Of a stretch of 64,000 nucleotides of DNA, positions 32,791-41,484 are shown one piece after another. Within the stretch, counting starts at the first letter, position 1. Each line of letters starts with the position of its first letter. The notes beneath the pieces were generated by a model that did not search any database, was not told the DNA's origin, and worked only from the letters and a program-made list of their open reading frames with translations. Made by a program: the position numbers and the translations under genes. The DNA is from Acidobacteriota bacterium (GTDB taxonomy: Bacteria; Acidobacteriota; Terriglobia; Terriglobales; SCQP01), in NCBI GenBank assembly GCA_021789895.1, contig JAJYIU010000006.1, positions 80,416-144,415 of the forward strand, given 5' to 3'.

Positions 32791-33741
32791 TCAGGGAACC
32801 AGCACCAGCTTGCCGAAATTCTGCCGCGCCTGAATGTGCTTATGCGCCGCCGCCGCGTCGGCGAGGGGGTACTCACGCTCGATCACCGGCTGCAGCTTGC
32901 GGCGGCGTATGTATTCGCGCAATTCGTCCAACGCCATGCGGGCGCGGTCGGCATCGGCGAGCATGCCGCCCAGGTAAAGTCCGTGCACGCTGATGTTGTT
33001 GCCGATCAACAGTCCGGGATCGATGCTGCCGGGCGTGCCGCTGAGCGAGCCATAAACGATCATGCGGCCGAGCGGGCGCAGCAACTCGAGGTCGCGTTCC
33101 AGGCTGGCGCCGGAGAGGCTTTCCAGGATGATATCCACGCCCTCGCCGCCGGTCTGCTCGCGCAGCATGGCGCCGACATTGTAGTTTTTCTCCACCAGCA
33201 CGTGCTCGGCGCCCATCTGCTTCAGCCGCTCTTCTTTTTCCGGGCTGCCGATGACGGCAAAAATTTCCGCGCCCATTTCCCGACCCAACTGAATCGCCGC
33301 GGTGCCGACGCCGCCGGCCGCCGCCTGAATCAGCAGGCGCTCGTCCGGCTTGAGATCGGCCATCCATAGCGCGAAGTAGGCGGTCATGTAGGTCAGCAGA
33401 AAGCCGGCGCCTTGGGCGGTGGTAAATTCCGCCGGCAGGGGAAAGATCAAATGATCGGCGGCGACGGCGTATTCGGCATAGCCGCCGCCCCAACTGAACG
33501 CCATCACCCGCTCGCCTTTGCGGCTGCCTTCGACCACGGTGCCGGCGACTTCCAGCCCGGGAATGAAGCCGGGCTCCGGCCCGCCCGGATAGTCTCCGCG
33601 GCACATCATCAAATCGGCGTAGTTCACACCGGCTGCTTCCACCTTGATCAAGCTGGATCCCGGCGCTGCCGCCGGTGTTTCAACTTCGCTATACTGAAGC
33701 ACTTCAGGACCGCCATAACTGGCAACTGTGATCGCCTTCAT
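32791..33741 (-). CDS. Zinc-independent quinone oxidoreductase (MDR superfamily)
   Basis: The 316-residue NADPH:quinone reductase-like enzyme has the MDR two-domain fold. GVNYADLMMCRGDYPG lies in the N-terminal catalytic part, and the nucleotide-binding motif AAAGGVGTAAIQLG sits at about residues 138-151. The cysteines that would hold structural zinc are absent. The ATG at 33741 has AGGAAAGG upstream, and a longer frame to 33867 is not supported. A 6-bp inverted repeat lies about 31 bp upstream of the start. It is convergent with ubiX. The physiological substrate (quinone or enone) is unknown. Confidence 0.9.
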   Translation of the reverse strand: MKAITVASYGGPEVLQYSEVETPAAAPGSSLIKVEAAGVNYADLMMCRGDYPGGPEPGFIPGLEVAGTVVEGSRKGERVMAFSWGGGYAEYAVAADHLIFPLPAEFTTAQGAGFLLTYMTAYFALWMADLKPDERLLIQAAAGGVGTAAIQLGREMGAEIFAVIGSPEKEERLKQMGAEHVLVEKNYNVGAMLREQTGGEGVDIILESLSGASLERDLELLRPLGRMIVYGSLSGTPGSIDPGLLIGNNISVHGLYLGGMLADADRARMALDELREYIRRRKLQPVIEREYPLADAAAAHKHIQARQNFGKLVLVP

Positions 33742-33771
33742 GTGCCGCCTTTCCTGAACTGGAAAAGTTCC

Positions 33772-33790
33772 ACTACAGTTGAATTGTAGT
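33772..33790. promoter_or_regulatory. Inverted repeat ACTACA-N7-TGTAGT
   Basis: A perfect 6-bp dyad with a 7-nt spacer lies between the divergent quinone oxidoreductase and SMR-like genes, 31 bp upstream of the oxidoreductase start. TACA/TGTA half-sites are typical of BlaI/MecI-type repressors, but their spacing is usually shorter, so the regulator is unknown. Confidence 0.35.
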
Positions 33791-33896
33791 CTGGAGGCTG
33801 CGGACACGGCAAAGGAAAGGTGGAAAGATGGTCCAAAATCATCATGCCGGCCCGCCATTCCCCTCATCCGAGCCGCCGTCCGCTCGTCTTCGTTGT

Positions 33897-34310
33897 ATGC
33901 CGGCCGAGAAAAAAACTATGGTTTTACTCCTGATTCTGGTCGCCGTGTCGCTGGAGGCTTCGGCGCAATTGCTCTACAAATCCGGGGTGGACCGCATGCC
34001 GCCCGCCTCCGCCCCCCTCTGGCATCTCCCCGCGCTCTGGGCCTTTACCTGGCACGCGGTCACCAACTGGCGCCTGCTGCTCGGCATCGGGCTTTACGTA
34101 CCGGAAGTATTGATCTGGTGGATCATATTAACAAAGGCCCCGGTGAGCTATGCTTTTCCGCTCACCAGCCTGAGCTATGTGCTGCTGCTGATCATGGCGC
34201 GCGCCTTCCTGCATGAACGGGTGCCGCTGGATCGCTGGTTGGGCGCCCTGGCGGTGGTGGCCGGCGTTTATTTGATCACGCGCTCCGCCGGCATCGCGCC
34301 GCATCATTGA
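33897..34310 (+). CDS. Small multidrug resistance/EamA-like membrane protein
   Basis: The 137-residue protein (130 if the ATG at 33918 is used) has four predicted helices: VLLLILVAVSLEASAQLLY, LLLGIGLYVPEVLIWWIIL, FPLTSLSYVLLLIMARAFL and WLGALAVVAGVYLIT. The order and SLEASAQLLYKSG opening resemble EmrE-like and ArnE/ArnF-type transporters. It could export a small compound or flip a lipid-linked sugar. The charged residue in the first helix (Glu in SLEAS) is the expected proton/substrate site of this superfamily. Neither start has a good ribosome-binding site. Confidence 0.75.
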   Translation: MPAEKKTMVLLLILVAVSLEASAQLLYKSGVDRMPPASAPLWHLPALWAFTWHAVTNWRLLLGIGLYVPEVLIWWIILTKAPVSYAFPLTSLSYVLLLIMARAFLHERVPLDRWLGALAVVAGVYLITRSAGIAPHH

Positions 34311-34353
34311 GCGCGGCCGCGGCGGCCGCTGCCGGGTCCGGAAAGTCGAATCC

Positions 34354-35442
34354 ATGAAACCCTGCACACTCAAATCCTGGATGGCCGGCGCGCTCGCGGC
34401 CGGCGCGCTGGCCACGGTTGCGACGCTGGCGGCGCAGGCGCCGCGCCAAGGCGCCCCGCCGGTGCGGATCCACGGCGGCATCAACCTGGTGGACATCCCG
34501 GTGCTGGTTTTGGATCGCCGGGGCCACCCCGTTCTCGGGCTGCGGCGAAGCGATTTCGCAATTTGGGATAACCAGTTCCGGCAGCGCCTGACGGCATTCG
34601 ATAACCAGCCGATGCCGGTGAGCGTGGCCCTGGTGGTGGATACCACCGATCCCGCCGCGGTCGAGCAGGCCCACCGCAGCGCGCGGCTGATCGCTTCCAT
34701 GATCGTCGGCGATGCCGGCCGCGGCTCGGTCTTTACCGCCGGCTACCACACCCGCCAGGTGCTGCCCTTTACCGGCAACCGCGAAACCATCGTAAAAACC
34801 CTGCGCCAGTTGAAACTCGGCCCCCACGGCAATGACATTACCGAGGCCCTCAACCTGGCCATCCTGCGCCTCAACCATCAACCCCCCCGCCGCACCCGCG
34901 CCGTGGTAGTCATCACCCACCAGGATGCGAATGGCGGCGAATTCGCGCGCGCCATCGTGCAGGCTTCCATGTCGGACGCCACCCCGATCTTCCGCGTAGT
35001 TCCCAATCTGAATGGGCCGCAGCCGCGCAATCCCATCTCGCCCGAGGAAAACGGCTCCGGCCCCGGCTCCAACCGCGTGCAGCATCCGGCGCAGCCCGTC
35101 GGCCGCGCCGGCAATCCGCTGCCCTGCGAGGGCTGCACCGCCAACCTGGGCGCGCCGCTCGCCGCCGTTCTCGGCTCCCTGGTTCATCTGATCACCCGCA
35201 ACCACTGGAATTATGTCCGCGCCACCGGCGGGCTCGATTTGCACGCCGGCAACAATCGCGATTTCGACCGCCGCCTGGATTTGATCGGCAACGCCTTGCG
35301 CAGCTTCTACCACCTCTATTACCAGCCCAGCGATCTGAGCTCCTATCCCGCGGCGCATGCCGTGCAACTGCGCGTGTTGGCCCGGCCTGCGCCCGGCAAA
35401 ATCGCCTATCGCCACACCTACGTCGGCGCGCGCCAGCAATAA
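34354..35442 (+). CDS. VWFA-related Acidobacterial domain protein
   Basis: The 362-residue exported protein has an N-terminal signal (AGALAAGALATVATLAAQA). It opens with the segment NLVDIPVLVLDRRGHPVLGL and RSDFAIWDN, then VALVVDTT (a degenerate MIDAS-like start) near residue 91. These match the VWFA-related domain (TIGR03436, from memory) that is strongly expanded in Acidobacteria. It is the best single taxonomic hint in the window. Function is unknown; such proteins are presumed surface or periplasmic. It ends directly before menG, with no intergenic bases. Confidence 0.85.
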   Translation: MKPCTLKSWMAGALAAGALATVATLAAQAPRQGAPPVRIHGGINLVDIPVLVLDRRGHPVLGLRRSDFAIWDNQFRQRLTAFDNQPMPVSVALVVDTTDPAAVEQAHRSARLIASMIVGDAGRGSVFTAGYHTRQVLPFTGNRETIVKTLRQLKLGPHGNDITEALNLAILRLNHQPPRRTRAVVVITHQDANGGEFARAIVQASMSDATPIFRVVPNLNGPQPRNPISPEENGSGPGSNRVQHPAQPVGRAGNPLPCEGCTANLGAPLAAVLGSLVHLITRNHWNYVRATGGLDLHAGNNRDFDRRLDLIGNALRSFYHLYYQPSDLSSYPAAHAVQLRVLARPAPGKIAYRHTYVGARQQ

Positions 35443-36207
35443 ATGCCCGCCCTGCCTCCAAGCGCCGATCCCGGCACCCGCCCCGAAGGCGTGGCCGCCG
35501 GCGAAGCTGCCCGGCACGTGCGGGAGATGTTCAACGCCGTGGCGCCGCGTTACGACCGCGCCAACCATCTGCTCTCGCTGGCCACCGATATGTACTGGCG
35601 GCGCGAAACCGCCGAGCGAATCCGGCGCGAGCTGCCCGATCCGGCCGAGCTGCTGGATATCTGCTGCGGCACCGGCGATCTCAGCTTCGCCCTGGCCGCG
35701 CGCCTGCGCCCTTCGCAACGCGTCTGGAGCGCCGATTTCAGCCATGCCATGCTGCTCGAAGCCGGAAAAAAATCCGCTTCGCGCCCGGCCCCGCGCGCCT
35801 GGCTGGAAGCCGACGCTCTGCGCCTGCCCTTCGCCGATTCCAGCTTGCATGCCGTCGCTACCAGCTTTGGCTTTCGCAATCTGGGTGATTACCTTGCCGG
35901 CCTGCGTGAATTCGCGCGCGTGCTGCGCCCCGGCGGCCGGCTTTATATCCTCGAATTCTTCCAGCCATCGGCGCCGATTTTCGGCCGCCTCTATCACTGG
36001 TATTTCACCCGCATCCTGCCCCGGCTGGGGCATTGGCTCACCGGCCGCCTGGCTCCCTATCAATATCTGCCGCGCTCGGTAGCCCACTTTGCCACCCCGC
36101 AAGAGCTGGCCGCCTGGATGCGCGCGGCAGGCTTCGAGCCGGTCACCTGGCGGCGGCTGAGCGGCGGCATTTGCGCCCTGCATTGCGGCCAGAAGCCGCA
36201 CCCTTAA
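35443..36207 (+). CDS. menG: Demethylmenaquinone/ubiquinone C-methyltransferase
   Basis: This SAM-dependent methyltransferase (UbiE/MenG family, 254 residues) completes quinone synthesis. MFNAVAPRYDRANHLLSL is the family opening. SAM motif I is LLDICCGTGDLSFALA (about residues 66-81), and TSFGFRNLGDYLAGLREFARVLRPGG covers the post-I motifs. The ATG immediately follows the stop of the VWFA gene. Menaquinone is the likelier product for this phylum, but that is inference. Confidence 0.92.
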   Translation: MPALPPSADPGTRPEGVAAGEAARHVREMFNAVAPRYDRANHLLSLATDMYWRRETAERIRRELPDPAELLDICCGTGDLSFALAARLRPSQRVWSADFSHAMLLEAGKKSASRPAPRAWLEADALRLPFADSSLHAVATSFGFRNLGDYLAGLREFARVLRPGGRLYILEFFQPSAPIFGRLYHWYFTRILPRLGHWLTGRLAPYQYLPRSVAHFATPQELAAWMRAAGFEPVTWRRLSGGICALHCGQKPHP

Positions 36208-36295
36208 CCGGCAGTCGGCTTATCCATAAATTGGCAAGCCGGCCGGCGGCGGCCCGCAGCCTTCTTACGATCGTCTTCCGGGCGGAGGGGGGATT

Positions 36296-37405
36296 TTATT
36301 CCGTTCCGTGCTCGTGGGAGAACTCTATGATTTCCTGCCAGGTTTCGCGCACTGTGGCTTCGGGCACCCCGCGCACGACTTCCACCTGGCCAATTTCTCG
36401 CGGCAGCACGAACGACAACACTCCGCCGCGGGATTTTTTATCGCTGCCGGCATTCTGCCAAATCTTTTCGGCATCGACGGCGATGCGGGGCAGCGGCTGG
36501 GTCAGGGCGAGAATGTTTTCGCTGATGGCTCGGGCGACCTCGCCGCTGAGGCGGCGCAGGCGGGCGGCGAGGCGGCAGGCGGCGATCATGCCCCAGGCAA
36601 CGGCTTCGCCGTGCAGGAAACGCCGGTATTCGGTGGCCGATTCGAGCGCATGGCCGAAGGTGTGGCCGAAGTTGAGGATGCGGCGCAGGTCGGATTCGCG
36701 TTCGTCGGCGGCCACCACTTCGGCCTTCATCCGCACGCATTCGGCAATCATGGTTTCCAGGCAGCCGGGATCGCGGCGGCGCACCTCCTGGCGGCGGCGC
36801 TCCAGCATGGCGTAGAGCTCGCGGCTGCGGATGATGCCATATTTGATGGCTTCGCTCAGGCCGGAACGGTATTCGCGTTCGGGCAGGGAATTGAGCGCCA
36901 GCGGATCAATCAGCACCGCGCGCGGCTGGTGGAAAACACCCACCAGGTTCTTGCCGGCCTTGAGATTAACGCCGGTTTTGCCGCCGATGGCGCTGTCAAT
37001 CATAGCCATCAGCGTGGTCGGCAACTGCAGCACGTCCAGCCCGCGCATATACACCGCGGCCGCAAAGCCGGTGACGTCGCCGACGACGCCGCCCCCGAGC
37101 GCCACCATCACGGTGGAGCGGTCGCTGCCCAGCCCCACCAGGCGTTCGGCCAGGTCTTCGACCGTGGCCATGGTTTTGTAGCGCTCGCCGTCGCGCATTT
37201 CCAGCACCTGGTGGCGCACGCCGGCCTGGCGCAGGCTGTTCTCCACCGGATTGCCCCAATGCCGGCGCACGGTCGCGGTGGTCACCATTACCGCCATGCC
37301 GTCTTCAGGCACGTATTTGCGCACCAGCGAGCCGGCGTGTGCCAGTGCGCCGCACTCGATCAGGCAGGTATAAGGATTGCGCAACTCAACCGTTATTTTT
37401 TTCAA
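36296..37405 (-). CDS. aroB: 3-dehydroquinate synthase
   Basis: AroB converts DAHP to 3-dehydroquinate in the shikimate pathway using NAD and a metal. The 369-residue length is normal. The NAD-binding GGGVVGDVTGFAAA, LPTTLMAMIDSAIGGKTGVN and the metal-binding NFGHTFGHALE segment are present. The start is TTG at 37405 (KKITVELRNPY): GAGG precedes it at suitable distance and no in-frame ATG or GTG fits the family's beginning. It is convergent with menG. Confidence 0.93.
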   Translation of the reverse strand: MKKITVELRNPYTCLIECGALAHAGSLVRKYVPEDGMAVMVTTATVRRHWGNPVENSLRQAGVRHQVLEMRDGERYKTMATVEDLAERLVGLGSDRSTVMVALGGGVVGDVTGFAAAVYMRGLDVLQLPTTLMAMIDSAIGGKTGVNLKAGKNLVGVFHQPRAVLIDPLALNSLPEREYRSGLSEAIKYGIIRSRELYAMLERRRQEVRRRDPGCLETMIAECVRMKAEVVAADERESDLRRILNFGHTFGHALESATEYRRFLHGEAVAWGMIAACRLAARLRRLSGEVARAISENILALTQPLPRIAVDAEKIWQNAGSDKKSRGGVLSFVLPREIGQVEVVRGVPEATVRETWQEIIEFSHEHGTE

Positions 37406-37515
37406 AACGCCTCGGGAATATTCGGTTCCGCCGACCCCAGGTGCCTCATCATAGCAAAGGTAAAGTCTGGCGTGGGCTGCCGGAGATGGCGGCCGCCGGG
37501 CGAAAAAGGCGGCAA

Positions 37516-39462
37516 TTATTCCCCGGCCCGGGCCGGATATCGCTCGGCTATTTCTTGGCCGCTGAAAGACTGCCAGCCGCGGCGCGACAGGTCCCACCAG
37601 ATCACGGCGCCCGCGCCGGCGGCCAGGAGCAACAACAGCGCACCCGCAAGCCAGTCTTCCATCACCAGCTTGCCCAGCCCGAACAGGCAGCCGTATACCA
37701 GCGCGCAGCCCAACACCCAATCGAGAGAATTCGCGCCGGCGTCACGCACCGGCGGCAGCTCCGGCGCCTGAGCGGCGATGCGCCGCCAGCCGTAAATTGA
37801 AGGATGCACGCGGCGGTAGAAGCTCAGCAGCACCGCATCCGCTTCCGGCCGGGTCAAGGCGGTGACCGCCAGCCAGACGATGCTGGCGCCGGCGGTGGTC
37901 AGCAGCGCGGTTTCGGCGAACGGCACGGTGCCGCTGCCGGCGATGTGCAAGCCGTAGCGCAGCGTGAGCGAGACGGCCAGCGCCGCCAGCATCGCGGAAA
38001 TTTCGCTCCAGGCATTGATCCGCCACCAGTACCAGCGCAGCAGGTACACCGCACCGGTGCCGGCGCCGATGGAGAGCAGCAGGTCCCAGGCGGATTGGAT
38101 CGAACTGATATGCGCCGCCACCACCCCGCTGACGATCACCAGCAGCACGATCGCCAGCTTGCTGATCAGCACGTAATGGCGCTCCTGCGCCCGCTTGACC
38201 AGGAAGCGGCGATAGAAGTCGTTGACGATGTACGACGCGCCCCAGTTCAATTGGGTGCCGATGGTGGACATGAAGGCCGCAAGAAATGCGGCCACCATCA
38301 GCCCGCGCAGCGCCGGCGGCAGGAAATCGCGCAGCACCATGACATAGCCTTTTTCCGGCTGCCGGGCGAACATCAGGCTGGGGTGCAGGCCGCCGTGCGG
38401 CGAATAGACGGCGATCGCCACCAGCGCGGTGACGATCCAGGGCCAGGGCCGCAGCGCGTAATGCGCGATGTTGAACCAGAGCGTGGCGCCGAGGGAATTT
38501 TTCTCGTCTTTGGCGCTGAACATGCGCTGCGCGACATAGCCGCCGCCGCCCGGCTCCGCCCCCGGATACCAGCTCGACCACCACTGCACCCCCAGGTAAA
38601 GCACGAAGGTGATCAGCGGCAGCGTCCAGAGATGGTTGGCGAAAAATTGCTGGCGCAGGGAGGGCAAAAACGCGAGCACGTTGCGAGGGGGATGCCCGGC
38701 AGCGCGCAGGCCGTCGCCGACCAGGGCCAGCCGGAGCTTGAGCGCATGCATGCCGCCGATTTTCTCCACCGCGACCCAGGCCAGCACGATGATCATCGCC
38801 ATTTTCAGCACGAACTGGAACAGATCGGTGACCAGCACGCCCCAGAGGCCGCCGATGGTGGTGTAGATGCCGGTGAAGGGAATCAGCACCAGGATGCAGA
38901 TCAGCAGCGCGGTGTGCGCGGGCGGCCCGAGGGTATAGTGGATCAGCGTGTGCCGGCCCAGGCTCAATTGCAGCACCCGCCCGGCGGCGATCGCGGGGCC
39001 GAGCAGCACGGTGATGATATCCACCATCGCCTTGGTGACCCAGCCAAGGATGAGGCAGTTCATCAGCACGCCGAGATACAAGGCGCGAAAGCCGCGCAGG
39101 AAGGCCGCCGGGCGCCCGCCATAACGCAACTCGATCAGCTCGACATCGGTCAGGATCTCGGCCCGCCGCCAATAGCGGGCGAAGAAGAAGACCGTCATCA
39201 TGCCGCTCAGGCAGAGCGACCACCACAGCCAGTTGCCGGCTATGCCGTTGGTCGCCACCAGCCCGGTGACCAGCAGCGGCGTGTCGGCGGCAAACGTGGT
39301 GGCGACCATGGACGTGCCCGCTAGCCACCAGGAGACGTCGCGCCCGGAGATGAAAAATTCTTCCGTGTTGCCCGACGCCCGGCGGCGGTAATAGATGCCG
39401 ATGGTCAGGTTGATCAGCAGATAGCCGGCGATGACCAGCCAATCGACGCTTGTCAGGGGCAT
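37516..39462 (-). CDS. Sodium:solute symporter family transporter
   Basis: The 648-residue inner-membrane protein has about 13-15 helices of the SSS family. SVDWLVIAGYLLINLTIGIYY is the first helix, followed by DVSWWLAGTSMVATTFAADTPLLVTG with the conserved Na+-binding region. GLMVAAFLAAFMSTIGTQLNWGASYIVNDFYRRF carries the family signature and is named here in pieces. Length and C-terminal extra helices resemble the sodium/sugar-like members. The substrate is unknown. The ATG at 39462 is chosen because the first helix follows directly. It ends 110 bp before aroB on the same strand and faces away from the sugar transporter. Confidence 0.88.
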   Translation of the reverse strand: MPLTSVDWLVIAGYLLINLTIGIYYRRRASGNTEEFFISGRDVSWWLAGTSMVATTFAADTPLLVTGLVATNGIAGNWLWWSLCLSGMMTVFFFARYWRRAEILTDVELIELRYGGRPAAFLRGFRALYLGVLMNCLILGWVTKAMVDIITVLLGPAIAAGRVLQLSLGRHTLIHYTLGPPAHTALLICILVLIPFTGIYTTIGGLWGVLVTDLFQFVLKMAMIIVLAWVAVEKIGGMHALKLRLALVGDGLRAAGHPPRNVLAFLPSLRQQFFANHLWTLPLITFVLYLGVQWWSSWYPGAEPGGGGYVAQRMFSAKDEKNSLGATLWFNIAHYALRPWPWIVTALVAIAVYSPHGGLHPSLMFARQPEKGYVMVLRDFLPPALRGLMVAAFLAAFMSTIGTQLNWGASYIVNDFYRRFLVKRAQERHYVLISKLAIVLLVIVSGVVAAHISSIQSAWDLLLSIGAGTGAVYLLRWYWWRINAWSEISAMLAALAVSLTLRYGLHIAGSGTVPFAETALLTTAGASIVWLAVTALTRPEADAVLLSFYRRVHPSIYGWRRIAAQAPELPPVRDAGANSLDWVLGCALVYGCLFGLGKLVMEDWLAGALLLLLAAGAGAVIWWDLSRRGWQSFSGQEIAERYPARAGE

Positions 39463-39652
39463 AAGGCAATCCCAGGGCGAGACCGGACGGCTGCGCGCCG
39501 CTCGCATGACGTCCGGCAAGACGGCGCCGCCGGCCGCGGCTCCGCGAGCCGATTCCAACTATACTAGCGGTTTCCGGGCGTCCGCCCCTCCTGCATGCGC
39601 GTGAAGCGGCCGAGACATCGGGCGCGCCGGGGGTGCGGCGGCGGCCGGAGCG

Positions 39653-41476
39653 ATGGAAGGTATCCGCGTGCCCACTTTCTCTGCCATCCAAACCCAGCCG
39701 GCCTCGTATAACCGCCTGTTGCTGCTGACGGCTGGCCTGGGAGGCTTGCTCTACGGCATTGACGTAGGCATCATCGCCGGCGCCTTGCCTTACCTGGAAG
39801 CGACTTCGGGGCTGACCGCGGGCCAGATTTCCTTCGTCGTGGCGGCGGTGCTGCTCGGCACCGTGATTTCCACCTTGTTTGCCGGCCTGCTCGCCGACCA
39901 GTTGGGCCGCAAGTGGCTGATGATTTTAAGCGGGCTGCTGTTCGCCGCCAGCATTCCCGTCATCGCGTTGTCGCATGGATTCGGCATGCTGGTGCTGGGC
40001 CGGCTTTGCCAGGGCATCAGCGCCGGTTTGATCGGCGTCGTGGTGCCGCTCTATCTGGCCGAATGCCTACTGCCGGATAAACGCGGACGCGGCACCGCGA
40101 TGTTCCAGTTCTTCCTCACCGTCGGCATCGTGGCCGCCGCCGCCGTAGGCATGTACTTCAGCTTGCGCGTCGAGGAAGTCGCCCGGCAGGGCAACGCGCA
40201 ACTGCTTTTCGCTTTTCAGGACCGCGCCTGGCGGGGCATCTTCTGGGTCTCGCTGCCGCCCGGCCTGCTCTTCATTCTCGGCAGCTTCATGCTGGCGGAA
40301 TCGCCGCGCTGGCATTTCCGGCGCGGGCATCCGCAACGCGCTCTGGCGTCGCTGCTGCGCTCGCGCGCCCCCGAGCAGGCCCGCATGGAACTGGAGGAAA
40401 TGCAGCAGAACGCCACCGCCGAGCGCCAGCGCCTGCCCCGGCGCCGCGTTGCGGAAAGCCTGCTGCAGCGAAAATACGTCATCCCCTTCCTGCTCGCCTG
40501 CGCCATTCTCGGGCTGAACCAGACCACCGGCATCAACTCAATCATCGGCTACAACACCGCCATCCTGATTCAAAGCGGCCTGAGCGACGTGCAGGCGCAC
40601 TGGGGCTACATCCTTTTCACCGCCATCAACGCCCTGGCCACGGTCGTCGGCATGCTGCTGGTGGACCGCAAGGGACGCAAATTCCTGCTTTCCATCGGCA
40701 CTGCCGGCATCGTCGTCTCACTGCTGTTCACCGCCTGGCTGTTCACCCGCACCGAGCGCCGCCGGGTGGATGTGCGCGCCCAGGTGCAGGCGCTGGCGGG
40801 CAACAGCGGCCGCCTGCAATTCCGCTTTACACCCGCGCTGCAGCAGCAATGGCTGGAGCGCACCGGGCATCCCCGCCTGGCCGCGCAACCGGCGGCGCTG
40901 ACCGTCATCTATGCCTACGGCGGCTTCAGCGCCTCCACCCCGGTGGTGCGCTCCAACCATCCCCAAAGCGCGCTGGTCACGCTGCAACGTTCCAGTTGCG
41001 TGCCCCCAAACGGAGTGCTGGCGGATTTTTCCAATCCCTTCGCCAGCCTGCAGCGCGCGCGCACGGCGCCGCTGCGCATCCAGCACGCCCTCGTCACCCC
41101 GCTGCCCAGCCCCCGCATCGGCTGGTTGGTCGCGCTCAGCCTTTACCTGTTTGTCGCCTTCTATGCCGCCGGCCCCGGCATCTGCGTCTGGCTGGCGCTT
41201 TCCGAACTCATGCCGACCCGCATACGCTCCAACGGCATGAGCATCGCGCTGCTGATCAACGAGGCCATTTCCACCTTCATTGCCGCCATTTTCCTGCCCA
41301 CCGTCGGGCATTACGGCTACGCATTCATGTTTTTTGCCTTTGCCGGTTTCACCGTGCTGTACTTCATCACCGTGACTTTCTTTTTCCCCGAAACCAAAGG
41401 GAAAACCCTGGAAGAAATCGAAGCCTTTTTTTCCGTCCGCAACACTCCGGCGGCCGGCCAGGGCGCGGGCAGCTAG
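39653..41476 (+). CDS. Sugar-porter MFS transporter with a large inserted loop
   Basis: The 607-residue protein has 12 helices of the sugar porter family. Signatures include YGIDVGIIAGALPYL, ADQLGRKWLMI, AESPRW (215-220), LNQTTGINSIIGYN (288-301), DRKGRK (338-343) and PETKGKTLEEIE (579-590). Unusually, about 120 residues (366-488) are inserted between helices 9 and 10, where the loop is normally short. The segment is rich in Gln, Ser and beta-type residues and would lie outside the cytoplasm. GGAG precedes the ATG. The GH28 gene follows after 8 bp, so imported sugar may be a pectin-derived acid or oligosaccharide. Confidence 0.88.
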   Translation: MEGIRVPTFSAIQTQPASYNRLLLLTAGLGGLLYGIDVGIIAGALPYLEATSGLTAGQISFVVAAVLLGTVISTLFAGLLADQLGRKWLMILSGLLFAASIPVIALSHGFGMLVLGRLCQGISAGLIGVVVPLYLAECLLPDKRGRGTAMFQFFLTVGIVAAAAVGMYFSLRVEEVARQGNAQLLFAFQDRAWRGIFWVSLPPGLLFILGSFMLAESPRWHFRRGHPQRALASLLRSRAPEQARMELEEMQQNATAERQRLPRRRVAESLLQRKYVIPFLLACAILGLNQTTGINSIIGYNTAILIQSGLSDVQAHWGYILFTAINALATVVGMLLVDRKGRKFLLSIGTAGIVVSLLFTAWLFTRTERRRVDVRAQVQALAGNSGRLQFRFTPALQQQWLERTGHPRLAAQPAALTVIYAYGGFSASTPVVRSNHPQSALVTLQRSSCVPPNGVLADFSNPFASLQRARTAPLRIQHALVTPLPSPRIGWLVALSLYLFVAFYAAGPGICVWLALSELMPTRIRSNGMSIALLINEAISTFIAAIFLPTVGHYGYAFMFFAFAGFTVLYFITVTFFFPETKGKTLEEIEAFFSVRNTPAAGQGAGS

Positions 41477-41484
41477 CCCTCGTT

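Noticed and set aside
34276..36201. 641-codon minus-strand frame over the VWFA and menG genes
   Set aside because: Gly/Gln/Ala-rich shadow of two genes with clear family signatures.
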